DNA of 64,000 bases. Origin: Trichormus_B sp936914905 (GTDB lineage Bacteria; Cyanobacteriota; Cyanobacteriia; Cyanobacteriales; Nostocaceae). The first letter of the stretch is position 1. Each line of letters opens with the position of its first letter. Of this stretch, positions 55,391 to 64,000 are shown in pieces. The position numbers and the translations under genes are program-made. The notes under the pieces are model-generated. The model saw only the letters and a program-made list of their open reading frames with translations. It was not told the origin of the DNA and ran no database searches. The stretch lies in assembly GCF_039871975.1 (NCBI RefSeq), contig NZ_JBDPLL010000001.1. One strand, given 5' to 3'.

Positions 55391-55732
55391 CTAACTGGTA
55401 AGTTTCAAAGCAGCAGCTAAAATATCATCATCAGATTCTATCTCATCTAAATTATCCAGTTTCATCTTTTCCATAATTTGACCATGAGTGACTTTATATT
55501 GAGCATATACTAAGATACTTGCGATTTCATGGGTGACTTTTCGCCAATCTTCAGGTGAAGCTATTACCTCTCTATGTAACAATGCTGTATAAGCCTCTGC
55601 TGGAAGATGGGCTGAAAATTGCAAGGCTAAATTAATATTTTGTGCTTGTATTTGTTAGGCTATTTTAGACGGATCTTTCATCAGGCTATTCGTTTCTTTA
55701 TCAGAGAAAGTCAATCTAGTTTGTTCAGACAT
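55391..55732 (-). pseudogene. Hypothetical 113-codon gene with one nonsense codon
   Basis: One frame from ATG 55732 (MSEQTRLTFSDKETNSLMKD) to 55391, interrupted only by a TAA at about 55657-55655. The rest, FSAHLPAEAYTALLHREVIA, SPEDWRKVTHEIASILVYAQ, is open and helical. It precedes the DUF4926 remnant by 49 nt on the same strand. The family is not recognised. Confidence 0.5.
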
Positions 55733-55982
55733 ATGAGTTCCTTGTGAACTGTATGGTACAACAAAAATTGTATTTTATCTAAAGTTAGAAATGGCTAAAA
55801 TTAAATACACCTAATTATATATTCATTAATAAATCAGTTTATCAAGTTAAATTTTTTTTTAAATACTCCAACCACAAGATTTAATACGCTTATGTCTTGA
55901 TCTTAACATCTTCTTAAGATATCATGTGCGTCTTTGCTCTCGGATAGGAAAGGAAAGTAGAATTCATCCAGTCAGAATTTAG

Positions 55983-56833
55983 TAAGGAAAGTGGATTAAA
56001 TAAGGTGTAAGAGTGCTAATAAGATCTATACCCCAGAAGGATAGATGGAGAACTGATAGATGATGGGCCCTGACCCTGGTGAAATTGAAATTAAAATGCA
56101 ACGATACTATAAGTCTTTGTCACAGAAGGATGGCCGCATATAGTCGGCGATTGAAGCCCTAAAAGTAGGGTAGGGCGGCCAGGCATAGATCCGCGGCTTG
56201 TTCTTATGCCATAACGAAACCTGAAAGTTGGGCTTGCAGGAAGTTGAGGAAGAACAGGTGGTTGACCAGGAGGGGATTTGCCAACCCGGAGGTGGAGGAA
56301 AATCGGCGTTTGNNNNNNNNNNNNNNNNNNNNNNNNNNNNNNNNNNNNNNNNNNNNNNNNNNNNNNNNNNNNNNNNNNNNNNNNNNNNNNNNNNNNNNNN
56401 NNNNNNNNNNNNTATGGAGCAAACTCAATTCTGCTCTGATGTGATGGGGGCCCTAGCAATAGCTCTCCCTATTACATCATTACATCTTCACACAGGACTT
56501 ACAGGCGTTAGTTAATGAACTGGCCATGGAAATTCCCATGCCTCATTATCCCCCCTACACCTCCAAGTACAATCCCATTGGGCATCGTTATTTCTCCCCT
56601 GTGTCAGGGGCTGATTTTTGAGAGTGTCCAGACTCTAAAAGGCCTCATGGCAACGGCAACCACCTGAACTGGACTCAAACTCTTGACTACCATTCTCTAT
56701 AACACCTATCAAACCGGCCAAAAAGTGGCTGTTGACTTCAAATCAAATCTGAAGATTGTTTTTGATCAATTCTTGCCCCAATAGAATTACACCCCTAAAG
56801 TACAGTTACAGGTTATTTAATCCACTATCCTAA
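55983..56833 (+). mobile_element. ISAzo13-like element with both ends and an internal gap (copy C)
   Basis: Terminal repeats TAAGGAAAGTGGATTAAATAA at 55983 and, inverted, TTAGGATAGTGGATTAAATAA at 56833. The N-terminal part reads MQRYYKSLSQKDGRI-stop, EALKVG-stop-GGQA-stop-IRG, then QEVEEEQVVDQEGICQPGGG up to the gap. After it come YGANSILL-TGA-CDGG, an 8-bp duplication ATTACATC (about 56470-56485) that shifts the frame, and MEIPMPHYPPYTSKYNPIGH to VQLQVI. Dead copy; the two TAGs and the TGA are shared with other copies. Confidence 0.8.
56313..56412. other. Assembly gap (100 N)
   Basis: Exactly 100 N in the middle of ISAzo13-like copy C. Confidence 0.95.
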
Positions 56834-56835
56834 GA

Positions 56836-57275
56836 ATCATTAGGCAAGGCTATTGTGAATTAGGGTTAGTACAGTTAATTATATCTTGGGGTATGATTAA
56901 CTGTTTAGGTTCAGTCCTTGAGGAACAGCTAAGTATTCCCACAGCATTTATCGATTCTTATCTATCTGCAATTATTAATTATACCCAACTCGGATCAATT
57001 TATTTTTCTCCACAACTAACTTTAGGTGGGACTGGTGTAGTTACTATCCGTGATGAAGAAGATGCCCATATTCTAGAAACGGTACTTGCAGGTGGGGTTG
57101 ATATTTTGATTATAGTCAACTTTAAAGATTTTATTCCTAATGGAAAGCATGATGAGGTGCAGTATAAATGAGGTGTTTATACTGCACCTCATCATGCTTA
57201 TTATATTATACATTCTGGTTTGATGATGGAATGGTTACATAAGGATAGTATAACAGATTTTGACCATTTTAAATA
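56836..57275 (+). pseudogene. PIN-domain protein, 5'-truncated by an ISAzo13-like element
   Basis: Directly after the IS end the frame reads YCELGLVQLIISWGMINCLG, SVLEEQLSIPTAFIDSYLSA, VVTIRDEEDAHILETVLAGG, VDILIIVNFKDFIPNGKHDE, then a TGA at 57169 and GVYTAPHHAYYIIHSGLMME. The acidic DEEDAHIL...NFKDF pattern is that of PIN-domain (COG1569-like) RNases, the toxin part of VapBC-type systems. The N terminus with the first catalytic Asp is missing. The stop lies in the loop of a 24-bp perfect hairpin. Confidence 0.7.
57145..57199. repeat. 24-bp perfect inverted repeat with 7-nt loop
   Basis: AAGCATGATGAGGTGCAGTATAAA (57145-57168; only positions matter) and its exact inverse (57176-57199) flank TGAGGTG. 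The hairpin lies within PIN-domain coding sequence. Confidence 0.95.
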
Positions 57276-57289
57276 AAAAAAATAGGTGA

Positions 57290-59063
57290 AACGCTGTATA
57301 TAAATTTCTTGGGTCGTTATTGTTTGACCTGCAAATTTATCAAGCAGCATTTGTTCTAATTCATCCAGAGGACGTGATAACTCAAAGAAAAATGGTTGTC
57401 TAAGAGTAGGTGCATTATATTCAAAAGAAGGGACACCATGATTCTGCTGAGAACTTTTTTTGCCATTATCCCTTTCATAATTTCATGACCTTTGAAGTGC
57501 TGGCTTACAAATATTAAGTAATGACTAGTACATTTTTTATTTTCATGTTTAAAGCAAAAGGTTCAAATATATTTAAACTCTATGTATTGTAAAGTTTCAT
57601 AAATGAACTATAAAGTTGTTAACCTTCCCTCTTGTAGTTTAGGTTTAACTTCCTCTAAATAATTAGGTAATTCATCTGCTCTATTTTTATCAAAAACTAG
57701 ATTAATATTTTGTAAAATACCTTATTATCTACATCCATACTAATACGATTCTAGTTAGGAAAAGATATATAATCACAACCTAAATATTCTCTAGCAACTA
57801 AGCAAATAAGAGCCAAAGATAATCCATTAGAGACGTCTAGAAATTCATAAAGGAGTCTGTGTTTGGCTTTCTATAGTGTTAAGATTAGGAAAGAATCTGG
57901 GTTGGGAATAGTAACTGATAGGAACTATCCATGAAGATGTTGATGACTAATTTATAACTGACCTCATATCGATAACATTTACTAAATGGGCAAAACTAAT
58001 GAACCAATTCCTAATGTGACTAAGCCACAAATACTAAGAATTACTTGTTCATAAGTTCGGGAATTCAGGGGCAATATTTGTTGAGCTACCCGGAATCTTT
58101 TTAGAAGTCCAATGACATGTTCAACAATAAAAATACCCTTGCTATAAAACTCTTTGTTTTGTGCCTTTTGTTCTGAATCAGGATCCCATAATCGCTCTCA
58201 TATTTTTCTACCTGTTCAAGGAGATTAACAGGCACAACATTTCCTAATATCTCTAGCCAGTAATGAAATATGTCTTTTGCTTCCGTTTTGGAGATACCGA
58301 AATACAAACCTAAAACCTCAAATGTTGGCATTTTCCTCAAAGAGAAGAAGGATAGACATACCTCTTCTTCTATCTCTAGTTTCGGTTTCCCCTCTCCTCC
58401 TTTCTTATTTATACGTATCTTTTCACTTTCTATCTCAGCCTGAAGTTTTTTATGCTGCATTTCCGCTTGGGCTAACAAGTCTTGAAACTGATGGTTAGTT
58501 ATTCCCAGTATTTGTTTTCTACCATGTGAATATTCAAGAATTTAATGAAGTGGATTTTTCCTTTTGGTAGACGGTCAAAATTGCCTTCTACCATTTTTTC
58601 AACACCAAGTTAATTTTCTTGACAGGTCTTTTGTATACACAGGGTTCTACAAAAATAACGTAGGAACAAAATTTACTTGATTAAACGCCTTAACATAATT
58701 TTCCCCTACCTCATGCTTTATCACTTCTGGTTTATATTTTAAATTATCAATACCAGGAATTTTATTTATAGCTTCTTGCAAAGAATTGGTATATTCAGGA
58801 TTGGCATCATTAAATAAAGTCTTCAGCATATTTCGCATATCTAGATCAGCAATTGCTATTTCTAAAGCTTTAATTGGTATTGACTTTGCTCCATAGTTAT
58901 ATATACATAGACCAGAGGAAAGGTCTATGTAGGCAATTTTAGAATCTGCTTTTTTAGCAGTAGGGATAATTACTTTTACCCAAGCCCAAAAATATTTATC
59001 AACAATTCTGGCTTTTACTAAAGATTGCTCTTTGTGTTCATCAAAAAAGGAATCTTTACTCAT
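57290..59063 (-). pseudogene. tcmP: Three-Cys-motif partner protein (TcmP), broken into pieces
   Basis: The N-terminal part (59063-58647, open, 138 aa) reads FFDEHKEQSLVKARIVDKYF, AWVKVIIPTAKKADSKIAYI, then DANPEYTNSLQEAINKIPGI and FVPTLFL before a frameshift. The middle part (57860-57600) reads NGLSLALICLVAREYLGCDY, ISFPN-stop-NRIS, DKNRADELPNYLEEVKPKLQ. The C-terminal part (57480-57290) reads GVPSFEYNAPTLRQPFFFEL, SRPLDELEQMLLDKFAGQTI. This order is that of the TcmP family, a ~350-aa protein usually encoded next to a DUF5131 gene, which is not seen here. An IS5-type remnant sits in the middle. Confidence 0.7.
57982..58560 (-). mobile_element. IS5-type transposase remnant with internal deletion
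   Basis: The minus strand reads ILGITNHQFQDLLAQAEMQH, KKLQAEIESEKIRINKKGGE, LEIEEEVCLSFFSLRKMPTF, EVLGLYFGISKTEAKDIFHY, then jumps to GIFIVEHVIGLLKRFRVAQQ and YEQVILSICGLVTLGIGSLV, stop 57984-57982. The first half is the HTH region and the last part the C-terminal end of a DDE transposase; the catalytic middle is deleted. It lies inside tcmP. Confidence 0.7.
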
Positions 59064-59203
59064 AGGTAATGTTTTTATCTATACTGTAACTATAGTAATT
59101 TCTAAATTACTCAATGTGTAGAACTGACACAGAAAGGTTTTAGGCTTTCTAGCTTGACTTATAATTGATCAAATAACTGCAAACATATCTTAGGCATGAA
59201 ACT

Positions 59204-62086
59204 GTGACCGAAACTGGAAAATACAAAGATACCGTCAACTTACCCAAAACTAACTTCGATATGCGGGCTAACGCAATCAAGCGCGAACCCGAAATCCAAA
59301 GATTCTGGGAAGAAAACAACATTTATTCTCGCCTTTCTGAAGAAAACTCCGGCGAATTATTTATACTGCACGATGGTCCTCCCTATGCTAACGGTCAGTT
59401 GCATATTGGTCATGCCTTAAATAAGATTCTCAAAGATATTATTAACCGTTACCAATTGTTCAAAGGTAGTAAAACTTGCTATATACCTGGATGGGATTGT
59501 CACGGATTGCCGATTGAGTTGAAAGTTCTGCAAAATATGAAACAGGCAGAACGGCAAAATCTCACACCTTTGCAATTGCGACAAAGGGCGAAAGAGTTCG
59601 CACTGAAGACAGTGGATGAACAGCGGGAAAGCTTTAAACGGTATGGTGTTTGGGGTGATTGGGATAATCCTTATTTAACCCTGAAGCCAGAATATGAAGC
59701 CGCGCAAATTGGCGTCTTTGGGGAAATGTTTCTCAAAGGTTATATTTATCGGGGTTTAAAGCCTGTTCACTGGAGTCCTAGTTCTAAAACGGCTTTGGCT
59801 GAAGCGGAGTTAGAATATCCTGAAGGTCACGTTTCTCGTAGTATTTACACCGCTTTTCCGGTAACAAAGGTTGCCAAAGGGTTAAAATCTAGTTTAAATA
59901 GTCTCTTGCCTGATTTGGGCGTGCCTGTATGGACTACTACTCCTTGGACTATTCCGGGTAATTTGGCTGTAGCTGTGAATGGTGCGTTGGAATATGCTGT
60001 GGTGGAGGTGTCACGGACAGATACAGAGACGCAGAGAGGATTTAAGTATCTGATCGTTGCGGCTGAGTTGGTGGAAAGGTTGGCTGCGATTTTGGATGCT
60101 GAGTTGACGGTAAAGGCAACTTTCCCTGGCAAAGATTTGGAACATACTACTTACCGTCATCCTTTGTTTGACCGTGAAAGTCCGGTGGTGGTTGGTGGTG
60201 ATTATATCACTACTGATTCGGGTACAGGGTTGGTTCATACTGCTCCTGGTCATGGTCAGGAGGATTATATTGTCGGTCAGCGTTACGGTTTGCCGACTCT
60301 TGCACCTGTGGATGATAGTGGCAATTTCACTGATGATGCTGGTAAATTTTCTGGCTTGAATGTTTTGAGTGAGGGGAATCAAGCGATTATTGATGCTTTG
60401 ACGGAAGTGGGTTCTCTCTTGAAGGAGGAAGCTTATCCTCACAAGTATCCTTATGATTGGAGAACGAAGAAACCAACGATTTTCCGGGCTACTGAACAAT
60501 GGTTTGCTTCTGTGGCAGGATTTAGGGAAGATGCTTTAAAGGCTATTTCATCTGTGCGTTGGATTCCCGCACAAGGTGAGAATAGAATTACACCAATGGT
60601 TGCAGAACGTTCTGATTGGTGTATATCTCGTCAACGAACTTGGGGTGTTCCCATTCCCGTATTCTATGATGAGGAAACGGGGGAAGCTTTGCTAAATACG
60701 GAAACTATTAACCATGTTCAATCTATTTTTGCTGAAAATGGTTCTGATGCTTGGTGGGATTTGTCGGTGGAGGAGTTGTTACCGGAAACATATCGTCACA
60801 ATGGCAAAACTTACCGCAGAGGTACAGACACTATGGATGTCTGGTTTGATTCTGGTTCTTCTTGGGCAGCGGTGGCAAAACAAAGGCCAGAGTTAGGTTA
60901 TCCTGTGGATATGTATTTAGAAGGTTCTGATCAACACCGAGGATGGTTTCAGTCAAGTTTGTTGACTAGTGTGGCGGTGAATGGTATTGCACCTTACAAA
61001 ACAGTTTTAACTCATGGTTTCGTCTTGGATGAACAAGGACGGAAAATGAGTAAGTCTGTCGGAAATGTGGTTGATCCCCAAGTTATCATCAATGGAGGTA
61101 GTAACCAGAAACAACAACCAGCTTATGGTGCTGATGTTTTACGGTTGTGGGTGTCATCGGTAGATTATTCTGGTGATGTACGTTTAGGTAGTAACATCAT
61201 CAAGCAATTAGCTGATGTTAGGAATAAGATTCGCAATACTGCACGGTTTTTGTTGGGTAGTTTGCATGATTTTGACCCAACACAGGATGCTGTGGCGTTT
61301 GATAATTTACCAAATTTGGATAAGTATATGCTGCACCGCATCCGTGAGGTGTTTAGTGAGGTGACGGAAGCTTTTGATAGTTTCCAGTTTTTCCGCTTTT
61401 TCCAAACGGTCCAGAATTTCTGTGTTGTGGATTTGTCGAATTTCTATTTAGATGTTGCGAAGGATAGATTGTATATCAGTGCTGCTGATAGTTTCCGTCG
61501 TCGTAGTTGTCAAACAGTCTTGCAGATTGCTTTGGAGAATTTAGTGAGAGCGATCGCACCAGTTTTATGTCATACTGCTGAAGATATCTGGCAGTTTATA
61601 CCCTACAAAACACCTTATAAATCAGTGTTTGAGGCTGGTTGGGTGCAAGTAGATGATGAATGGGAAAATGAAGATTTAGCAGAATTTTGGGATATTCTGC
61701 GTTCACTCCGCACCGATGTTAACAAAGTGATGGAACAAGCGCGGGTAGAAAAATTAATCGGTTCTTCCCTGGAAGCAAAGGTTTTACTGCATATCCCTCA
61801 CAAACAGTTGTGGGAAGCTATCAAAGCCTTTAACCATTTGAAGGGTAACGGTGTTGATAAACTGCGGTATTTATTGCTGACTTCCCAAGTGGAAATTTTA
61901 GGCTCTAATGAGAAAATGGCAGGATTGAAATATTCCACGCAAACAGAAGACTGGACTATAGGCATAGTAAACGCAGATGGACAAAAGTGCGATCGCTGTT
62001 GGAACTATTCTACCCATGTTAGTGAATCTGAAGAACATCCCTTATTGTGTGAACGCTGTATTCCCGCTTTAGCTGGTGAGTTTTAA
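59204..62086 (+). CDS. ileS: Isoleucyl-tRNA synthetase
   Basis: Class Ia synthetase, 960 aa, charging tRNA-Ile. Starts at GTG 59204 (an upstream ATG at 59196 runs into TGA). HIGH motif in GQLHIGHAL (residues 67-70); KMSKS in GRKMSKSVGN; editing domain in between; C-terminal zinc-binding CDRCWNYSTHV and CERC. In the editing-domain region SRTDTETQRGFKYL is encoded partly by ACAGAGACGCAGAGAG (60023-60038), a word identical to an intergenic repeat at 42560. Intact frame. Followed by a strong terminator. Confidence 0.96.
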   Translation: MTETGKYKDTVNLPKTNFDMRANAIKREPEIQRFWEENNIYSRLSEENSGELFILHDGPPYANGQLHIGHALNKILKDIINRYQLFKGSKTCYIPGWDCHGLPIELKVLQNMKQAERQNLTPLQLRQRAKEFALKTVDEQRESFKRYGVWGDWDNPYLTLKPEYEAAQIGVFGEMFLKGYIYRGLKPVHWSPSSKTALAEAELEYPEGHVSRSIYTAFPVTKVAKGLKSSLNSLLPDLGVPVWTTTPWTIPGNLAVAVNGALEYAVVEVSRTDTETQRGFKYLIVAAELVERLAAILDAELTVKATFPGKDLEHTTYRHPLFDRESPVVVGGDYITTDSGTGLVHTAPGHGQEDYIVGQRYGLPTLAPVDDSGNFTDDAGKFSGLNVLSEGNQAIIDALTEVGSLLKEEAYPHKYPYDWRTKKPTIFRATEQWFASVAGFREDALKAISSVRWIPAQGENRITPMVAERSDWCISRQRTWGVPIPVFYDEETGEALLNTETINHVQSIFAENGSDAWWDLSVEELLPETYRHNGKTYRRGTDTMDVWFDSGSSWAAVAKQRPELGYPVDMYLEGSDQHRGWFQSSLLTSVAVNGIAPYKTVLTHGFVLDEQGRKMSKSVGNVVDPQVIINGGSNQKQQPAYGADVLRLWVSSVDYSGDVRLGSNIIKQLADVRNKIRNTARFLLGSLHDFDPTQDAVAFDNLPNLDKYMLHRIREVFSEVTEAFDSFQFFRFFQTVQNFCVVDLSNFYLDVAKDRLYISAADSFRRRSCQTVLQIALENLVRAIAPVLCHTAEDIWQFIPYKTPYKSVFEAGWVQVDDEWENEDLAEFWDILRSLRTDVNKVMEQARVEKLIGSSLEAKVLLHIPHKQLWEAIKAFNHLKGNGVDKLRYLLLTSQVEILGSNEKMAGLKYSTQTEDWTIGIVNADGQKCDRCWNYSTHVSESEEHPLLCERCIPALAGEF

Positions 62087-62096
62087 AATACGTTAA

Positions 62097-62140
62097 AAAT
62101 TAATGTAGAGATATTTACTAAAATGTCTCTACATTAATTT
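62097..62140 (+). terminator. Hairpin terminator after ileS
   Basis: AAATTAATGTAGAGA (62097-62111) and its exact inverse (62126-62140) form a 15-bp stem with a 14-nt loop, 11 nt after the ileS stop. AT-rich arms; no long T-tract. Confidence 0.65.
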
Positions 62141-62439
62141 AAGAATTTATTGGCGTAACTAGTACCGCTGTGAATTCAAAATACTTCTTTCAGAAGAGCT
62201 ACGCTAACAAAATTTAAAATGAATACGGTCTGAGCTTTTCAGAGATTTGGAATGGTTTATTTACGCCGTATTGTACTAGCTATAAATACTACTTGGAATT
62301 GGTATTAATACTGCTCGATCAAAGTTGAATACCCCTTTGAAATAATTAACATCTATCTAACTAGATATCTCTAAATTATAGATACACTCTCAGTATTCAT
62401 AGTCTACACTAGCTAGTAGTAGGAGACTGGGAGAGCAGA
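62141..62439. other. Gene-free spacer
   Basis: AT-rich, with no gene or repeat that I recognise. Confidence 0.4.
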
Positions 62440-63203
62440 ATATATTATATCTGAAAAGCCAAAATCAGAAGAGCAATTATTATCTCAAGAAGCTGCAAGA
62501 AGGCTATCTAAACAAATAGAGGAAGTAGAGAAAATAAATGTAGAAGTGCAAACGGATATTGGGAAAATACTTCAGGGAAGAGTAGATGGAGTTTCCCTTG
62601 CAACTCAAGGATGAGTGGTACAAAACAAATCGTATCCAGGAAATTAATCTGCAAACAGATAATATTATTGTTGATCCTTTAAGTGTTATTCTATGTCAAA
62701 TTAAACTCAATACCCCAGTCAATGCGAATATTCTTATTGTTCTCACGGAAGCAGATATTAACTACGCTTTGACCTCAGAGATGATTAGCCACTTAGTGAA
62801 AAAATTCAGTTTGAATGTAGATGGAGAGATTGTTAGTTTTGAACCACAAGAAATGCAAATATTGCTAAAGGGTGATGGGAAACTTGAATTTCAAGGTTAA
62901 ATCCGGATTAAAGAAAAAGAAGATACTCACATCTTAGGTTATCATGTGAGCGCTCATCTACGCACTCAAACCAAACCTTCCATGCTGGAAAGTTTTCGCT
63001 GTACCGAAGGAGAAGGAATTAGAATAGAATTAATTGCTGCCGCCATGCAAAAAGTTAGAGAAATCATAGATTTACCATCTTTTGAGTGGGAAAACATGGT
63101 ATTTTATATTCAAGAGATGGAAATACAAAAGAGTAATTTAATACTCATACTTGAAGCGCACGTTAGGCAAATTCCCTCACCAGAAACAAAAGGTATCCCC
63201 TGA
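62440..63203 (+). pseudogene. DUF2993 (LmeA-like) protein, frameshifted
   Basis: The start reads ISEKPKSEEQLLSQEAARRL, SKQIEEVEKINVEVQTDIGK, ILQGRVDGVSLATQG then TGA. The next frame continues RIQEINLQTDNIIVDPLSVI, VNANILIVLTEADINYALTS and NVDGEIVSFEPQEMQILLKG, with a TAA at 62898. It ends SFRCTEGEGIRIELIAAAMQ, FEWENMVFYIQEMEIQKSNL. This is the DUF2993 fold, which binds lipid in related proteins. At least one frameshift and two stops. Confidence 0.75.
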
Positions 63204-63214
63204 ATACTTCGGGG

Positions 63215-64000
63215 GAAGGAGTTATTCAGGCATTCATGAGCAACCAGAAGGATTGAGAGCAGATTTTTCATAACAAATAGTCGCCAAACAGGGAATATTC
63301 CCAACCTGAGAAATGCAGTTACGAATATATTCAAAAAAGCTAATTCCCAACTTACGAGTAGTAGCAACAAGACACATAAAAGTATCCCAAGCCTGAGTTG
63401 CTTTGAGAGTCTAAGTGGCATAACTAATATTACCTCGCTAGACCATAGTTCTAGGAGCTAACTCAGCCGGGTTATTGTGCAAAGGCAATTCAGGCTCCTC
63501 TAAAACATAAAGCAACTCAGAAATTTTGAGCAGAGTTAATCATTTTCGCTCATCCAATTGTTGATAACCACTATCAGTGTCGAACAACTTCCAAAAGTTA
63601 TACCGGAGTTTATCTGCCGTTTGCTGACTGGGAGAATCTTTCTAAGTGAGTAAGTCTCGGTAGTAATTCCAGAAATTATCCAGGAATTGATCTAAAACCT
63701 GTTGGTGACAAGGAATAAACGGACTTAACTTCTTATAACGTCTTCCTTGATGTACCCAAAACAAAGCGATATTATCAGTCAGTAACTTGAATTGAGGAGC
63801 ATCATCACAGACCAGAGTTTGCACCACTGGCTAATCAGTTTGTTGATGAGAGAAAGCAATAGCTGCTGCTTCCATAATCCGAGTCCGTTGTTGTGAACCC
63901 AGTTTAGGCAGATGTGTATCCAGTAGGGTATGAAACTTTACCTCAGTCAACACAGTTTCTTGAGGTAATACTTGGAGAGGGTTTTTCGATTTAGTTGGTA
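63215..64000 (-). mobile_element. IS66-like transposase remnant, leaving the window
   Basis: The minus strand reads VVQTLVCDDAPQFKLLTDNI, ALFWVHQGRRYKKLSPFIPC, HQQVLDQFLDNFWNYYRDLL, a stop at about 63644, YQQLDERK, ELPLHNNPAELAPRTMV, TLKATQAWDTFMCLVATTRK and LGISFFEYIRNCISQVGNIP. The CDDAPQF and HNNPAEL segments hold the DDE-type Asp and Glu. Several stops and frameshifts. It extends beyond position 64000. Confidence 0.7.

Noticed and set aside
56091..56515. ORFs reading through the N gap in ISAzo13-like copy C
   Set aside because: Artefacts of N translation; the transposase frame is different and broken.
59845..60499. Antisense ORFs within ileS
   Set aside because: Shadows of the ileS frame.

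Overview
The window looks like the chromosome of a filamentous heterocyst-forming cyanobacterium (Nostocales). The signs are frequent GCGATCGC (HIP1) octamers, heptamer-type short tandem repeats, High-light-inducible and Psb34-type small proteins, ferredoxin-sulfite reductase, and many proteins of cyanobacterial type. The density of broken genes and dead insertion sequences, including several ISAzo13-type elements, resembles the eroding genome of the Azolla symbiont 'Nostoc azollae'. That identification is inference from recall, not a database match. Three runs of exactly 100 N (14140-14239, 48867-48966, 56313-56412) are scaffold gaps, and each borders or lies inside an ISAzo13-like copy.

Layout. 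1-1300: a possible small RNA with a strong minus-strand terminator, then a proline iminopeptidase pseudogene. 1324-5683 (minus): housekeeping run prfB (with a programmed +1 frameshift), DUF3285, ybeY, dgkA, trpG/pabA and an MBL-fold protein. 5815-10339 (plus): dead glycosyltransferase, miaB, aspS. 10901-18316: decay zone with a DUF1350 gene split by an IS66-type element, a gap with an ISAzo13 fragment, an IS4 fragment, and two dead AAA-like ATPase genes, one carrying a 166-bp MITE. 18749-21992: aroA, a hypothetical gene, a thioredoxin-like gene and hli. 22353-25959: thymidylate-synthase-like gene, a membrane-anchored dCTP-deaminase-fold protein with one stop codon, a dead deoxyribosyltransferase-like gene and dCMP deaminase. 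26022-31424: tRNA-Arg, hypothetical and membrane genes, an HTH/repeat protein, cutA, a dead ADP-ribosylglycohydrolase and a frameshifted porin-like gene.

31770-41999: sir, a decayed three-gene operon of unknown function, a 205-bp MITE, leuD, leuC, a histidine kinase, psb34, tRNA-Val, a DUF2227 gene and mazG. 42060-50476: accessory zone with a substrate-binding-protein pseudogene carrying a 15-bp tandem array, DUF29, a two-gene module with a nuclease-like member, acs, nested ISKra4/ISAzo13 remnants and a DUF2513 pseudogene. 51361-54969: dead cation P-type ATPase and an intact type II NADH dehydrogenase. 55145-59063: dead DUF4926 module, ISAzo13 copy, a truncated PIN-domain gene with a 24-bp perfect hairpin, and a tcmP gene split by an IS5-type remnant. 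59204-64000: ileS with a strong terminator, a dead DUF2993 gene and a dead transposase leaving the window.

Core genes (translation, amino-acid and sulfur assimilation, acetate activation, tRNA modification, photosystem-associated small proteins) are intact. Accessory genes (glycosyltransferase, ion pump, peptidase, toxin-like, ATPases, transposases) are mostly broken. Short perfect tandem duplications of 4-21 bp recur through the window and explain several of the frameshifts.
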